Shown piece by piece: positions 27,069 to 36,503 of a stretch of 64,000 nt of DNA. The notes under the pieces are model-generated. The model was not told the origin of the DNA and searched no databases. It saw nothing but the letters and a program-made list of their open reading frames with translations. A program made the translations under genes and the position numbers. Each line of letters begins with the position of its first letter. Within the stretch, counting starts at the first letter, position 1. This stretch comes from IMCC2047 sp041395865 (GTDB taxonomy: Bacteria > Pseudomonadota > Gammaproteobacteria > Pseudomonadales > IMCC2047), in the NCBI GenBank assembly GCA_041395865.1, contig JAWKZQ010000006.1, positions 62,001 through 126,000 on the forward strand. The letters are read 5' to 3'.

Positions 27069-28241
27069 ATGCAGGAATGGTTGCTATTGCCCGGGTTCGT
27101 GATTGCCATTGCAATTGGCTGGCTGTTGGGGCGCTATTCTGCTTTTCTGCGCGCCAGGCAGGACCATATTAAAACCTTGCCTGAAGCCTATTATCGCGGT
27201 GTTGGCTACCTGTTGAATGAGCAACCAGAGCAGGCCATGAGTATGTTTATGGAGGCGCTGGATAAGGATAGCGAATCCATTGATACCCACCTCGCTTTGG
27301 GGAAGCTGTTTCGTTCCAGGGGAGAGCTGGAAAAGGCCACTCGCCTGCATCAGAACCTGCTGGCGCGGCCAAACCTGGAAATGGAGCAGCGTTTGCAAAT
27401 TCAGTTTGAGTTGGCGACGGATTACCTGGCAGGCGGTTTACTGGACCGAGCTGAGCGTTTGCTTAAAGAGTTAGCCCGGGAGAGGGGCGAAACTCCAGCC
27501 AAAAGTCTGTACCTGCTTCTGGATATCTATCAGCAGGAAAAGGACTGGATTCAGGCAATTGGCGTGGCTGAACAGTTAAGCGGGCTGGGTGCCAAGGGCA
27601 TGCCTCCCATCATCGCTCATTATTATTGCGAGCTGGCTCAGCAGCGTCTGGGCAGCGGCGCTGCCGAGATGGCGGGCGATGCGATCAGGCAGGCCCTTTT
27701 GCATGACCCCGCGTGTGTGCGTGCTTATTTGTTACTCGCTGATTTGCAAATTCAGGCAGAGCATTACCGTGAAGCGATTAAAACGCTCAAGCAGGTCAAA
27801 AAGCATAGTCCGGATTATTTGTCGGAATCCATGCCAGTACTTGAGGCATGCTATGAGGCGCTGGGAAATGAAAAGGGTTTTAATAAGTACCTCCTAGAGT
27901 GCCTGAATGACGGAACACTGATTCCTTCGGGTTTCAACGCCAGCAAAAATTTACGTAAATCAAGTGCTAGCCCGAAGGGGCTGACGGAACGTTTTTTTGA
28001 AGAGGCAAACAGAGCGCCCTCCCTTAAGGGCTTGCACTCGTTAATAGATATGCAGATGTATGAGGCGTCGGGGGAGGATGTCCGTTATTTGCAGGAGTTG
28101 CGAGAGTTTGTTGAGCAGTTAATCGCCGAGAAGGCGGCCTACCGCTGTGCCCACTGTGGTTATCAAGGAAAACATTTGATGTGGTTATGCCCGGGATGTC
28201 ATCAGTGGGGTACAATTCGGCCGGACTGTTACTCTGACTAA
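27069..28241 (+). CDS. lapB: lipopolysaccharide assembly protein B (TPR protein with rubredoxin-like zinc site)
   Basis: 390 residues. It has an N-terminal membrane anchor (about 3-20, LLPGFVIAIAIGWLLG), then a series of TPR helices (about 35-290), then a C-terminal zinc ribbon with C360-x2-C363 and C374-x2-C377. This is LapB/YciM, which directs FtsH proteolysis of LpxC and so balances LPS against phospholipid. Length matches the family. It lies in the order lapA-lapB-pyrF, with pyrF 31 bases on. Confidence 0.95.
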   Translation: MQEWLLLPGFVIAIAIGWLLGRYSAFLRARQDHIKTLPEAYYRGVGYLLNEQPEQAMSMFMEALDKDSESIDTHLALGKLFRSRGELEKATRLHQNLLARPNLEMEQRLQIQFELATDYLAGGLLDRAERLLKELARERGETPAKSLYLLLDIYQQEKDWIQAIGVAEQLSGLGAKGMPPIIAHYYCELAQQRLGSGAAEMAGDAIRQALLHDPACVRAYLLLADLQIQAEHYREAIKTLKQVKKHSPDYLSESMPVLEACYEALGNEKGFNKYLLECLNDGTLIPSGFNASKNLRKSSASPKGLTERFFEEANRAPSLKGLHSLIDMQMYEASGEDVRYLQELREFVEQLIAEKAAYRCAHCGYQGKHLMWLCPGCHQWGTIRPDCYSD

Positions 28242-28272
28242 ATTACGCTAACCGCCAACATTAAAGGAAATT

Positions 28273-28983
28273 ATGGATCCCAAGAAAATTATTGTAGCGC
28301 TGGATTACGACAATATTGATGATGCGCTGGCGCTGGCTCGACAGCTGGATCCTCAGCAGTGCCGCCTCAAGGTTGGTAAAGAGCTTTTTACCTATTGCGG
28401 GCCGCAAATAGTCGAAGCCTTGCATAAACAGGGATTTGAGGTATTTCTTGACCTTAAGTTTCACGATATTCCCAATACCGTCGCCAAAGCTGTGCAGGCC
28501 GCAGCTGAGCTGGGGGTCTGGATGGTTAACGTACATGCTTCGGGTGGATTGGCGATGATGCAGGCGGCGCGAGAAGCGCTGAAAGCCTATGGCGATAAAC
28601 GCCCCTATTTGATTGCAGTAACGGTATTGACCAGCATGGGCGAGGAAGACCTGGCGCAAGTTGGTGTGAGCGCACCGCCTGAAAAACAGGTTTGTCATTT
28701 GGCAGCACTGGCTCAACAGGCTGGCCTGGATGGTGTGGTTTGTTCTTCCCAAGAGGCCGCTATTCTTACGGCGCGTTTCGGGAAGGATTTTTTGCTTGTG
28801 ACGCCGGGGATTCGCCCTGATCAGGCCGATAAAGGCGATCAAAAAAGGGTTATGACGCCTTCCCAGGCGTTGCAGGCTGGCAGCGATTACCTGGTGATAG
28901 GGCGACCTATTACGCAAAGCGCATCACCATTGGAGGCGCTTGGCGCCATCGATGCCGAAATAAAGGCAGCGTGTCAAAGCTAA
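28273..28983 (+). CDS. pyrF: orotidine 5'-phosphate decarboxylase
   Basis: 236 residues, TIM-barrel. The signature DLKFHDIPNTV holds the catalytic D60-K62-D65 network; IVALDYDN at the N-terminus and TPGIRP (phosphate loop) are also present. It makes UMP from OMP, the last step of pyrimidine synthesis. A good AGGAAA ribosome binding site is present. The lapAB-pyrF order is conserved. Confidence 0.97.
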   Translation: MDPKKIIVALDYDNIDDALALARQLDPQQCRLKVGKELFTYCGPQIVEALHKQGFEVFLDLKFHDIPNTVAKAVQAAAELGVWMVNVHASGGLAMMQAAREALKAYGDKRPYLIAVTVLTSMGEEDLAQVGVSAPPEKQVCHLAALAQQAGLDGVVCSSQEAAILTARFGKDFLLVTPGIRPDQADKGDQKRVMTPSQALQAGSDYLVIGRPITQSASPLEALGAIDAEIKAACQS

Positions 28984-29031
28984 TACTTCTGTGTATTGAA
29001 GCTATTGACTGGCCCTGATAGCATCAGTCGC

Positions 29032-29050
29032 GGCAGTTGGGATAACTGCC
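29032..29050 (+). terminator. weak stem-loop after pyrF
   Basis: A 7-bp perfect stem (GGCAGTT/AACTGCC) with a 5-base loop, followed only by TTTAG. It could end the pyrF transcript inefficiently or stabilise its 3' end. Confidence 0.4.
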
Positions 29051-29081
29051 TTTAGAACTTTAACCAACAAGGACGTAAGTT

Positions 29082-29399
29082 ATGACTCAATTAAAAGGAT
29101 TTTTAATTGCATTGATTGCTAGTTTTATTTGTATTGCATTACCCGTTACAGCGCAGCCCGAGGGCTCGCCTGGGACACCCATGATTGACTCCGCTGCGGA
29201 GCAGCATAGGGTTAATATTAATACGGATAGCGCGGAACGGCTGGCTTTGATTCTTAAGGGAGTTGGCATGAAACGAGCGCAGGCAATCGTAGAGTACCGA
29301 AAGTTGAACGGGCCTTTTAGTGATGTTAGCCAGTTGCAGCAAATAAAGGGCATCGGTGAAGCAATTATTGAAAAAAACCGAGATAAGATTACGCTGTAA
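29082..29399 (+). CDS. ComEA-type helix-hairpin-helix protein, exported
   Basis: 105 residues. The N-terminal signal peptide (about 1-24, ending near VTAQP) is followed by a low-complexity linker and a ComEA helix-hairpin-helix pair: VNINTDSAERLALILKGVG and FSDVSQLQQIKGIGEAII. The family binds double-stranded DNA without sequence preference; periplasmic members pull DNA in during natural transformation. Short single-domain versions like this are common in gammaproteobacteria, including ones not shown to be competent, so the role is suggestive only. A strong terminator follows. Confidence 0.88.
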   Translation: MTQLKGFLIALIASFICIALPVTAQPEGSPGTPMIDSAAEQHRVNINTDSAERLALILKGVGMKRAQAIVEYRKLNGPFSDVSQLQQIKGIGEAIIEKNRDKITL

Positions 29400-29415
29400 A
29401 TCATATTTTGAATAA

Positions 29416-29449
29416 CCAAAGGTGCTTGCTACGCACCTTTGGTTTTTTT
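29416..29449 (+). terminator. rho-independent terminator after the comEA-like gene
   Basis: A perfect 10-bp stem (CCAAAGGTGC/GCACCTTTGG), a 7-base loop and seven T. Confidence 0.92.
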
Positions 29450-29478
29450 ACGCGGGAAGTTCCTGCCTGCAGTGAACC

Positions 29479-29509
29479 TTGATCGTAAATGTAAAGGCGT
29501 TGCTATACT
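29479..29509 (+). promoter_or_regulatory. candidate sigma-70 promoter for manC
   Basis: An extended -10 element (TGC-TATACT) at 29501-29509, with a poor TTGATC -35 at 19-base spacing, lies about 75 bases before the likely manC start and after the upstream terminator. Confidence 0.45.
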
Positions 29510-29583
29510 GATGTGGGCATTTTGCGGTAGCTGGAATGGTTCATGGCCTGTGGGCTATGGTGCTGAAAGTTAGGGAGAAAATT

Positions 29584-30996
29584 TTGCTGGTACCTGTTAT
29601 TTTGGCCGGTGGTGTTGGAAGCCGCCTGTGGCCACTATCGCGTGAACACTATCCCAAGCAGTTTATTCCACTGCTTGATGCTGAAACCTCTCTTTTGCAG
29701 TCTACGCTGTTGCGACTCAAGGGGCTTGATCAGATGGCTCCTCCAATTATCGTTTGCAACGATCAACACCGCTTCCTGGTAGCCGAGCAGCTGCGGCAGG
29801 TTGGAATTACTGACGCGACGATTCTTCTGGAGCCGGTAGCTCGCAATACTGCGCCTGCTATAACGCTGGCTGCCTACGAAGCCCTGTCCAGGGATAAAGA
29901 TCCCGTTTTGCTGGTTTTAGCGGCTGATCATTTGATTAAGACTGAAAAGAAATTCCACAAAGCCATTGCAGAGGGTAGGAGCTGCGCGGAAAGAGGTGAA
30001 CTGGTGACCTTTGGGGTGAAACCGGACTCACCGGAAACCGGTTATGGTTACATCCGTTGCGCCTCTGGTGAAGACGGCGTTCAGGCGGTGGAGTCTTTTG
30101 TAGAAAAACCCGATGCCTCAACCGCCCAAAAATACCTGGATAGCGGCGATTATTTTTGGAACAGCGGCATGTTTATGTTCCAGGCCAGTACGCTTTTAGA
30201 GGAGCTTGGTGCCTGGGCTCCGGATATTTTGCAAGCTTGCGAGCAGGCGTTTCGAACCATTCATAAAGACCTGGATTTTCATCGTATCTCGAAGGAATGT
30301 TTCGATCAGTGTCGGAGCGAGTCTATTGACTATGCCGTGATGGAGAAAACGTCTAATGCAGTTGTTGTGCCCCTGTCGTGTGAGTGGAGCGATGTGGGAG
30401 CCTGGTCTGCGATTTGGAATGTGACGGATCACGACGAGAATGGCAATGTTGCCCAGGGTGATGTGTTGCTGGAGTCGGTGAAGAATACCTACCTGCGCTC
30501 CGAATCGCGCCTTGTGGCTGCGTTGGATGTTGAGGACCTGGTTGTTGTCGAAACGGCTGATGCGGTGCTGGTCGCCAATAAACACAAGGTCCAAAATATC
30601 AAAAAGCTGGTTGATCGCTTAAAAGGCTTGAAACGAAGTGAAGCGAAGGATCACACTCAGGTTTATCGCCCCTGGGGCTCCTATGAGAATATTGTAATTG
30701 CTCCGCGGTTTCAGGCGAAGCGTATTATTGTAAACCCTGGTGCAAGTTTGTCACTGCAGCTACATCATCATCGCGCTGAGCACTGGGTGGTGGTAAAGGG
30801 GTGTGCCGAGGTTACCCGGGGGGAGGATGTTTTCCAGTTAAATGAAGATGAGTCAACTTATATTCCCATCGGTATGAAGCACAGGCTGGGAAACCCGGGT
30901 ATTATTCCCCTGGAGATCATTGAGGTCCAGACCGGCAGTTATCTGGGTGAGGATGATATTATCCGCTTTGATGATAATTATGGTCGTACCGAATAA
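29584..30996 (+). CDS. manC: mannose-1-phosphate guanylyltransferase / mannose-6-phosphate isomerase
   Basis: About 470 residues from a TTG start with AGGGAG 6 bases upstream; an in-frame ATG at 29536 would add 16 residues with no family match. The N-terminal nucleotidyltransferase has LAGGVGSRLWPLSRE...PKQF, and FVEKPD further on. The C-terminal cupin carries the type II isomerase signature QLHHHRAEHW and an EVQTGSYLGEDDI end. Such proteins (AlgA/XanB/WbpW type) make GDP-mannose from mannose-6-P for exopolysaccharide or O-antigen. It is followed after 17 bases by the membrane dehydratase, so both probably serve surface glycans. Confidence 0.93.
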   Translation: MLVPVILAGGVGSRLWPLSREHYPKQFIPLLDAETSLLQSTLLRLKGLDQMAPPIIVCNDQHRFLVAEQLRQVGITDATILLEPVARNTAPAITLAAYEALSRDKDPVLLVLAADHLIKTEKKFHKAIAEGRSCAERGELVTFGVKPDSPETGYGYIRCASGEDGVQAVESFVEKPDASTAQKYLDSGDYFWNSGMFMFQASTLLEELGAWAPDILQACEQAFRTIHKDLDFHRISKECFDQCRSESIDYAVMEKTSNAVVVPLSCEWSDVGAWSAIWNVTDHDENGNVAQGDVLLESVKNTYLRSESRLVAALDVEDLVVVETADAVLVANKHKVQNIKKLVDRLKGLKRSEAKDHTQVYRPWGSYENIVIAPRFQAKRIIVNPGASLSLQLHHHRAEHWVVVKGCAEVTRGEDVFQLNEDESTYIPIGMKHRLGNPGIIPLEIIEVQTGSYLGEDDIIRFDDNYGRTE

Positions 30997-31013
30997 TTTC
31001 CTGAAGAAACCTG

Positions 31014-32951
31014 ATGCGAAACCTTATCCACGCTAAAGTGCTCAATTTGCCGCGCCATTACAAGCGTGTGGTAATGCTAGGGGCTGATATTTTAATGGTG
31101 CCGCTGGCGCTGTGGACAGCCTTCGCTTTGCGTCTGGGTACGCCGAATGTTGATATCAAACCCTTTTTAGCGCTTTACGGAGCAGCACTTGTCATTGCTA
31201 TTCCTGCCTTCATCAAGCTGGGACTCTATCGTGCAGTGGTACGTTATATGGGGCCGCAGGCGATTATTGCGGTACTTAAGGGCGTGACGCTTGTTACGGT
31301 GTCATTGATGATTATTACCCTGATGTTGCGCATTCCGGGCGTGCCTCGTTCGGTATTCGCAATTTTCTGGTTGCTGGCCGTGTTCTATGTCGGTGGAACC
31401 CGTTTCTTTATCAGGGCTTATTTTCACTGGTTGTTGCAGGGCGCTGGAGATAAAGGGCTGGTAGCTATTTATGGGGCCGGTGCCGCGGGAATGCAGGTGG
31501 CGTCGGTCCTGAGCCATGATGCGGATTATCTGCCGGTTGCCTATCTGGATGATAACAGGGCGCTACAGGGGACTGTCATTAATGGGTTACGGGTTTATTC
31601 GCCTGCTGAGCTCGATAAATTGGTAAAAGAAGGTCGGGTGACCGACGTGCTGTTGGCACTGCCTTCGGCGTCGCATTCCGTACGACGAAGCATTATTAAC
31701 CGGCTTGAACCTTTTGCTGTTCATGTTCGAACAGTGCCTTCGATGCCGGAGCTGATGTCCGGCAAAGTCAACATCGAGTCCGTTAAGGACGTAGAAGTCG
31801 ATGACTTGCTGGGACGAGAGCCGGTTGAGCCAGTCGCAAAGCTGCTGACCTCAAGCGTTAAGGATAAGGTGATTATGGTGACTGGCGCGGGCGGCTCCAT
31901 TGGCTCCGAGCTATGCCGTCAAATTAGCCAGCTTCAACCTCGCGCATTGATTTTGTTCGAAGTGACCGAGTATGCGCTCTATTCGATAGAAAAAGAGCTA
32001 CGCGAGAAAACCGATGGCAAGGTCGAGCTAATCCCCCTGTTGGGCTCGGTTCAGGATGAGCAATTACTGTTAAAAACGATGTTGCACTATCAGGTCCAGG
32101 TTGTCTTTCATGCGGCTGCCTATAAACATGTTCCCTTGGTTGAGCACAATATCATTTCCGGTGTGCGCAATAATGTGCTGGGTACGCTGGCTATGGCAAA
32201 ATCTGCCGCTAAAGCGAAGGTGCCCTCGGTTATTTTGGTTTCTACCGATAAGGCCGTGAGGCCGCCCAATGTGATGGGGGCGACTAAGCGCTTGGCCGAG
32301 CTTGTTTTGCAGGGACTGAGCTCGGAGTTCCCGGAAACCTGTTTTTCCATGGTTCGTTTTGGCAACGTGCTGGGTTCTTCGGGTTCGGTTGTTCCTCTTT
32401 TTCGCAAGCAAATTGAACAGGGTGGCCCTGTAACGGTGACTCATCCTGATATTTACCGTTATTTTATGACGATCCCGGAAGCGGCGCTTTTGGTGATTCA
32501 GGCGGGAGCCCTTGCCAAAGGGGGGGATGTCTTCGTGCTGGATATGGGCGAGCCTGTCAATATCAGCGACCTAGCCAGGAAGATGATTCACCTGATGGGG
32601 TTTGAGGTCAAAGAAACGGACAGTGACGAGGGCGACATAGAGATTCGCTATACGGGACTGCGTCCGGGTGAAAAACTCAAGGAAGAGCTGTTGATTGATG
32701 GGGACCTGATTGGCAGTGAGCACCCCAAAATCCTGTGGACCGAAGAGGGGAGTTTACCCTGGCCGGAGTTAAAGCAGGTACTTTTCGAGCTTGAAGCGGC
32801 TTGCGATACCTTTGATTATCAGAAAATCCGTCAGATTCTACTGCATTCCCTGGTTGGTTTTAGGCCAGATCATGATTTTGTGGATAGTCTGCTGGATCAT
32901 GGTGCCCAGAAAATAAGGCAAGAACCCTCAGAAGCCAAGCAGCTTCATTGA
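31014..32951 (+). CDS. membrane nucleotide-sugar 4,6-dehydratase (WbpM/PglF/CapD family)
   Basis: 645 residues. Four or five N-terminal membrane helices (about 18-135) precede a first Rossmann segment with YGAGAAGMQ (153-161), and a C-terminal extended SDR domain starts at TGAGGSIG (290-297). The active site has STDKA (410-414) and MxxxK (M421, K425) in place of YxxxK, the hallmark of the WbpM/PglF/FlaA1 group. Members convert UDP-GlcNAc to the 4-keto-6-deoxy sugar. It is paired with manC here; no aminotransferase is adjacent, but PglE/PglD/PglC-like genes lie 19-22 kb downstream and could use its product (inference). Confidence 0.92.
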   Translation: MRNLIHAKVLNLPRHYKRVVMLGADILMVPLALWTAFALRLGTPNVDIKPFLALYGAALVIAIPAFIKLGLYRAVVRYMGPQAIIAVLKGVTLVTVSLMIITLMLRIPGVPRSVFAIFWLLAVFYVGGTRFFIRAYFHWLLQGAGDKGLVAIYGAGAAGMQVASVLSHDADYLPVAYLDDNRALQGTVINGLRVYSPAELDKLVKEGRVTDVLLALPSASHSVRRSIINRLEPFAVHVRTVPSMPELMSGKVNIESVKDVEVDDLLGREPVEPVAKLLTSSVKDKVIMVTGAGGSIGSELCRQISQLQPRALILFEVTEYALYSIEKELREKTDGKVELIPLLGSVQDEQLLLKTMLHYQVQVVFHAAAYKHVPLVEHNIISGVRNNVLGTLAMAKSAAKAKVPSVILVSTDKAVRPPNVMGATKRLAELVLQGLSSEFPETCFSMVRFGNVLGSSGSVVPLFRKQIEQGGPVTVTHPDIYRYFMTIPEAALLVIQAGALAKGGDVFVLDMGEPVNISDLARKMIHLMGFEVKETDSDEGDIEIRYTGLRPGEKLKEELLIDGDLIGSEHPKILWTEEGSLPWPELKQVLFELEAACDTFDYQKIRQILLHSLVGFRPDHDFVDSLLDHGAQKIRQEPSEAKQLH

Positions 32952-33045
32952 CTGATCATTGCTCAATTTTTAGTGGCAATAGTGCGTTACAAGATTACAA
33001 AGAAACCGTTGATGAAATTTGTATTAAAAACCTTGGGTTTTAGTG

Positions 33046-33074
33046 TTGACCTCCCCCTGAATCGTCATTACTAT
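33046..33074 (+). promoter_or_regulatory. sigma-70 promoter of tRNA-Asn
   Basis: TTGACC (-35) and TACTAT (-10) at 17-base spacing, followed by a GC-rich discriminator (ACGCGCC) as in stringently controlled stable-RNA promoters. The expected start is about 14 bases before the tRNA. Confidence 0.65.
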
Positions 33075-33094
33075 ACGCGCCTCTATTGAGTTGA

Positions 33095-33170
33095 TCCCCG
33101 ATAGCTCAGTTGGTAGAGCAGCGGACTGTTAATCCGCCTGTCGCTGGTTCGAGTCCAGCTCGGGGAGCCA
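33095..33170 (+). tRNA. tRNA-Asn (anticodon GTT)
   Basis: 76 bases with an encoded CCA. Acceptor TCCCCGA pairs with TCGGGGA; the D-loop is AGCTCAGTTGGTAGAGC; the anticodon loop CTGTTAA has GTT at 33128-33130; the T-arm is GGTTCGAGTCC. Its own promoter lies just upstream and a terminator just downstream, so it is a single-gene unit. Confidence 0.97.
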
Positions 33171-33176
33171 TATTCC

Positions 33177-33208
33177 AAAAAGCCGATACCTATGTATCGG
33201 CTTTTTTT
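33177..33208 (+). terminator. rho-independent terminator of tRNA-Asn
   Basis: A 13-bp perfect stem (AAAAAGCCGATAC/GTATCGGCTTTTT), a CTAT loop and a T-run, starting 6 bases after the tRNA CCA. Confidence 0.93.
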
Positions 33209-33227
33209 ATGCCCGTTTTCCAGCCGG

Positions 33228-33256
33228 TTACCCGAATCTTTTTTGAGGGTTATAAT
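33228..33256 (+). promoter_or_regulatory. sigma-70 promoter of uvrB
   Basis: A consensus -10 TATAAT (33251-33256) with TTACCC 17 bases upstream as -35. It gives a leader of about 25-30 bases. I see no CTG-N10-CAG LexA box over or near it. Confidence 0.65.
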
Positions 33257-33289
33257 CGGCAGCTGGAAAATCACGAAGCCTTGTCATTT

Positions 33290-35302
33290 ATGTCCGCTAC
33301 CTTTGAAGTTGTTTCGCCTTTCAAGCCCTCAGGGGATCAGCCGTCGGCGATTGAACAACTCTCGGCTGGCGTTGAAGCAGGTTTAGCCTATCAAACGCTT
33401 TTGGGGGTGACCGGGTCCGGTAAAACCTTTACGGTTGCCAATGTGATTGCAGAAACGGGGCGCCCGGCATTGGTGTTGGCACCCAATAAAACACTTGCGG
33501 CCCAACTGTATGGGGAGTTTAAAGAGTTTTTTCCCCGCAACTCCGTCGAGTATTTTGTTTCCTATTACGACTATTATCAGCCGGAAGCCTATGTGCCCGC
33601 CTCTGATACCTTTATCGAAAAGGACGCCTCCGTTAACGATCATATTGAGCAGATGCGCTTGTCGGCAACCAAGGCTTTGCTAGAGCGCCAGGACGCCATC
33701 GTTGTCGCGACGGTCTCCTCGATTTACGGGTTGGGGGATCCGGGGGCTTACCTGAATATGGTGATGCACCTGGATCGCGGCGATCGCATTGATCAGCGCA
33801 GTATCCTGCGGCGACTTGCTGAGTTGCAATACAAACGTAACGATGTGGAGCTGCACCGAGCGACTTACCGAGTGCGGGGCGATGTCATTGATGTTTACCC
33901 GGCAGAATCGGATCGCGATGCGGTGCGTATAGAGCTTTTTGACGATGAAATTGAATCCATTGGCATTTTTGATCCGCTGACGGGCGAAGTGTTAAAACGC
34001 CTGCCGCGCATTACCATTTACCCTAAAACCCATTATGTCACGCCGCGCGAAACCCTGTTGGGTGCTACCGAAAAAATTAAGGCCGAGTTAAAAGACCGGT
34101 TGCAGCAATTGCGGGACAATAACAAACTGGTCGAAGCCCAGCGCCTGGAGCAGCGCACCAACTTCGACGTGGAAATGATCCTCGAACTGGGCTATTGCAC
34201 AGGCATTGAGAACTATTCCCGCTACCTGTCTGGCCGCCCTGAGGGGGAGGCGCCACCGACGCTGTTTGACTATTTGCCGGATAATGCGCTGCTGTTTGTA
34301 GACGAATCCCATGTCACGATTCCTCAGCTGGGCGCGATGTATAAGGGGGATCGCTCGAGGAAGGAAACCCTGGTTGAATACGGATTTCGCTTACCCTCTG
34401 CGCTGGATAACCGCCCGATGCGTTTTGAGGAATGGGAGCAGAAGGCGCCACAGACCGTTTTTATTTCCGCCACGCCGGGGCCCTATGAAGAGGAGCATGC
34501 CGGTCAGGTTGTCGACCAGGTTGTGCGGCCTACGGGCTTGTTGGACCCGGTAATACAGATCAGGCCTGCCACAACGCAGGTCGATGACCTGCTTTCGGAA
34601 ATTAACCGGCGGGTTGCTAACGCCGAGCGGGTGTTGGTGACGGTCTTGACCAAACGCATGGCGGAGGATCTCACCGACTATTTCGATGAGCATGGTGTGC
34701 GAGTCCGCTATGTGCATTCGGATATCGATACCGTCGAGCGTGTGGAAATTATCCGTGACCTGCGTATTGGCGAGTTTGATGTGCTGGTTGGTATTAACCT
34801 GTTGCGTGAGGGACTGGATATTCCGGAGGCGTCGCTGGTGGCGATTCTTGATGCTGACAAGGAAGGGTTTCTGCGCTCCGAGCGTTCATTGATTCAAACC
34901 ATCGGGCGTGCGGCGCGTAATGCTAATGGTACGGCTATCCTTTATGCGGATCGTATTACCGGATCTATGCAGCGTGCTATCGATGAAACCGAGCGTCGCC
35001 GGGTTAAGCAGCAAGCCTACAATGAAAAGCACGGTATTACGCCACGAAGTGTCGTGAAATCCGTTGAGGATATCCTGGAAGGTGCGTTTACACCTGGTGC
35101 TAAGGGCCGACCGGGTAAGCGGGTTGCCGAGCCTCGCAGTGACTACCAGGTCGATGTGGAAAAAATGACACCGGCGCAGCTTGGTAAATTGCTGACTGAG
35201 CTGGAGGACAAAATGTATGCGGCCGCCAAGGAGATGAAATTTGAGGAGGCGGCTCAATACCGTGATCAAATCGCACAATTAAACGCTAATCTGCTTGGGT
35301 GA
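33290..35302 (+). CDS. uvrB: excinuclease ABC subunit B
   Basis: 670 residues from the ATG that begins MSATFEVVSPF; the reading frame continues upstream into the tRNA gene, which cannot be coding. Walker A is TGSGKTFT, the beta-hairpin block is YYDYYQPEAYVP, the DEAD-like box is DESHVTIPQ, motif VI is IGRAARN, and there is a C-terminal UVR domain (about 630-665) for UvrA/UvrC contact. It verifies damage and loads UvrC in nucleotide excision repair. Length matches the family. It has its own promoter (consensus -10). Confidence 0.97.
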   Translation: MSATFEVVSPFKPSGDQPSAIEQLSAGVEAGLAYQTLLGVTGSGKTFTVANVIAETGRPALVLAPNKTLAAQLYGEFKEFFPRNSVEYFVSYYDYYQPEAYVPASDTFIEKDASVNDHIEQMRLSATKALLERQDAIVVATVSSIYGLGDPGAYLNMVMHLDRGDRIDQRSILRRLAELQYKRNDVELHRATYRVRGDVIDVYPAESDRDAVRIELFDDEIESIGIFDPLTGEVLKRLPRITIYPKTHYVTPRETLLGATEKIKAELKDRLQQLRDNNKLVEAQRLEQRTNFDVEMILELGYCTGIENYSRYLSGRPEGEAPPTLFDYLPDNALLFVDESHVTIPQLGAMYKGDRSRKETLVEYGFRLPSALDNRPMRFEEWEQKAPQTVFISATPGPYEEEHAGQVVDQVVRPTGLLDPVIQIRPATTQVDDLLSEINRRVANAERVLVTVLTKRMAEDLTDYFDEHGVRVRYVHSDIDTVERVEIIRDLRIGEFDVLVGINLLREGLDIPEASLVAILDADKEGFLRSERSLIQTIGRAARNANGTAILYADRITGSMQRAIDETERRRVKQQAYNEKHGITPRSVVKSVEDILEGAFTPGAKGRPGKRVAEPRSDYQVDVEKMTPAQLGKLLTELEDKMYAAAKEMKFEEAAQYRDQIAQLNANLLG

Positions 35303-35367
35303 CGGGGAAAGATCGACTAGAGTTAGTGCCCAGATAGCGGCTTTAAATTGTTAAAGGAGTAATAGGC

Positions 35368-36375
35368 TTGAAGATACTGGTGACAGGCACTGCGGGCTTT
35401 ATCGGTTCGACCCTTGCCAAGCGTTTATTGGAGCGGGGCGATGAAGTGATCGGTGTTGATAATCTCAATGACTATTATGATGTCAACCTCAAACAGTCAC
35501 GTTTAAACCAGTTGCTGGATTATGAGCGTTTTACGGATATTCGCATCGGTATCGAAGACCAAGCCGAAATGGATCGGGTATTTAAACAGCATCAGCCGCA
35601 GCGGGTTGTGAACCTTGCCGCCCAGGCCGGTGTACGCTATTCCCTGATCAACCCGCACTCCTATGTGACGTCAAACATTATGGGGTTTATGAATATCCTT
35701 GAGGGGTGTCGACACAACCAGGTTGAGCACTTGGTGTATGCGTCCAGCAGCTCGGTGTATGGTTCCAACACCAAAATGCCCTTTTCCGTGCAGGATAATG
35801 TCGATCACCCCTTAAGCCTCTATGCAGCGAGCAAAAAATCCAATGAATTGATGGCGCATACTTACAGCTCACTGTATCAGTTGCCAACGGCCGGGTTGCG
35901 CTTTTTTACGGTTTACGGGCCCTGGGGGCGGCCGGATATGGCGCTGTTTATGTTTACCCGGAAAATACTGGCTGGAGAGCCGATTGATGTTTTCAACTAC
36001 GGGCATCACAAGCGCGATTTTACTTACATTGATGATATTGTCGAAGGTGTTGTCCGTACTCTGGATAAGGTAGCAGAGCCTAATCCCCAATGGCAGGGTG
36101 ATGCGCCGGATCCGAGTACCAGCCAAGCGCCCTATAGGCTCTATAACATCGGGAGCAATAACCCGGTCGATTTGTTGCGCTATATTGAAATTCTCGAGGA
36201 GTGTCTGGGGAAAAAAGCGGAAAAGAATTTGTTGCCGCTTCAACCGGGCGATGTGCCGGACACCTATGCGAATGTGGATGCGCTGGTTGAGGATGTGGGT
36301 TACAAACCCGCTACGCCGATTGAGCAGGGCATTGCTAATTTTGTCGATTGGTACCGTAACTATTACCAGGTTTGA
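35368..36375 (+). CDS. NAD-dependent nucleotide-sugar epimerase, UDP-glucuronate 4-epimerase type
   Basis: 335 residues from a TTG start with AAAGGAG 8 bases upstream. Extended SDR: TGTAGFIGS (6-14), an ASSSSVYG Ser block, and YxxxK at Y152/K156. The C-terminal NIGSNNPVDLLRYIEILE and LQPGDVPDTYAN blocks resemble the CapI/LspL group, which interconverts UDP-GlcA and UDP-GalA. It stands alone between uvrB and tRNA-Val; the other sugar genes lie 3-4 kb upstream and 10 kb downstream. Exact substrate is not proven. Confidence 0.88.
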   Translation: MKILVTGTAGFIGSTLAKRLLERGDEVIGVDNLNDYYDVNLKQSRLNQLLDYERFTDIRIGIEDQAEMDRVFKQHQPQRVVNLAAQAGVRYSLINPHSYVTSNIMGFMNILEGCRHNQVEHLVYASSSSVYGSNTKMPFSVQDNVDHPLSLYAASKKSNELMAHTYSSLYQLPTAGLRFFTVYGPWGRPDMALFMFTRKILAGEPIDVFNYGHHKRDFTYIDDIVEGVVRTLDKVAEPNPQWQGDAPDPSTSQAPYRLYNIGSNNPVDLLRYIEILEECLGKKAEKNLLPLQPGDVPDTYANVDALVEDVGYKPATPIEQGIANFVDWYRNYYQV

Positions 36376-36445
36376 TGATTCAGCCTCAGAGTGTTCACGG
36401 TTTTGTAATCGCAGCACACTATAATAACCTTAAGGAAATTTTTTC

Positions 36446-36474
36446 TTGAGGGTGTTCGGGACAGGTGGTATCGT
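36446..36474 (+). promoter_or_regulatory. sigma-70 promoter of tRNA-Val
   Basis: TTGAGG (-35) and TATCGT (-10) at 17-base spacing, about 30 bases before the tRNA. Confidence 0.5.
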
Positions 36475-36503
36475 ACGCACCTGTTTTTTACAGGCAGATC
36501 GGC

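Noticed and set aside
33110..33289. Upstream in-frame extension of uvrB
   Set aside because: It would translate tRNA-Asn and its terminator; the MSATFEVVSPF start and a consensus promoter fit the shorter form.
33171..33290. LexA (SOS) box for uvrB
   Set aside because: No CTG-N10-CAG or close variant is seen around the promoter, although uvrB is SOS-controlled in E. coli.
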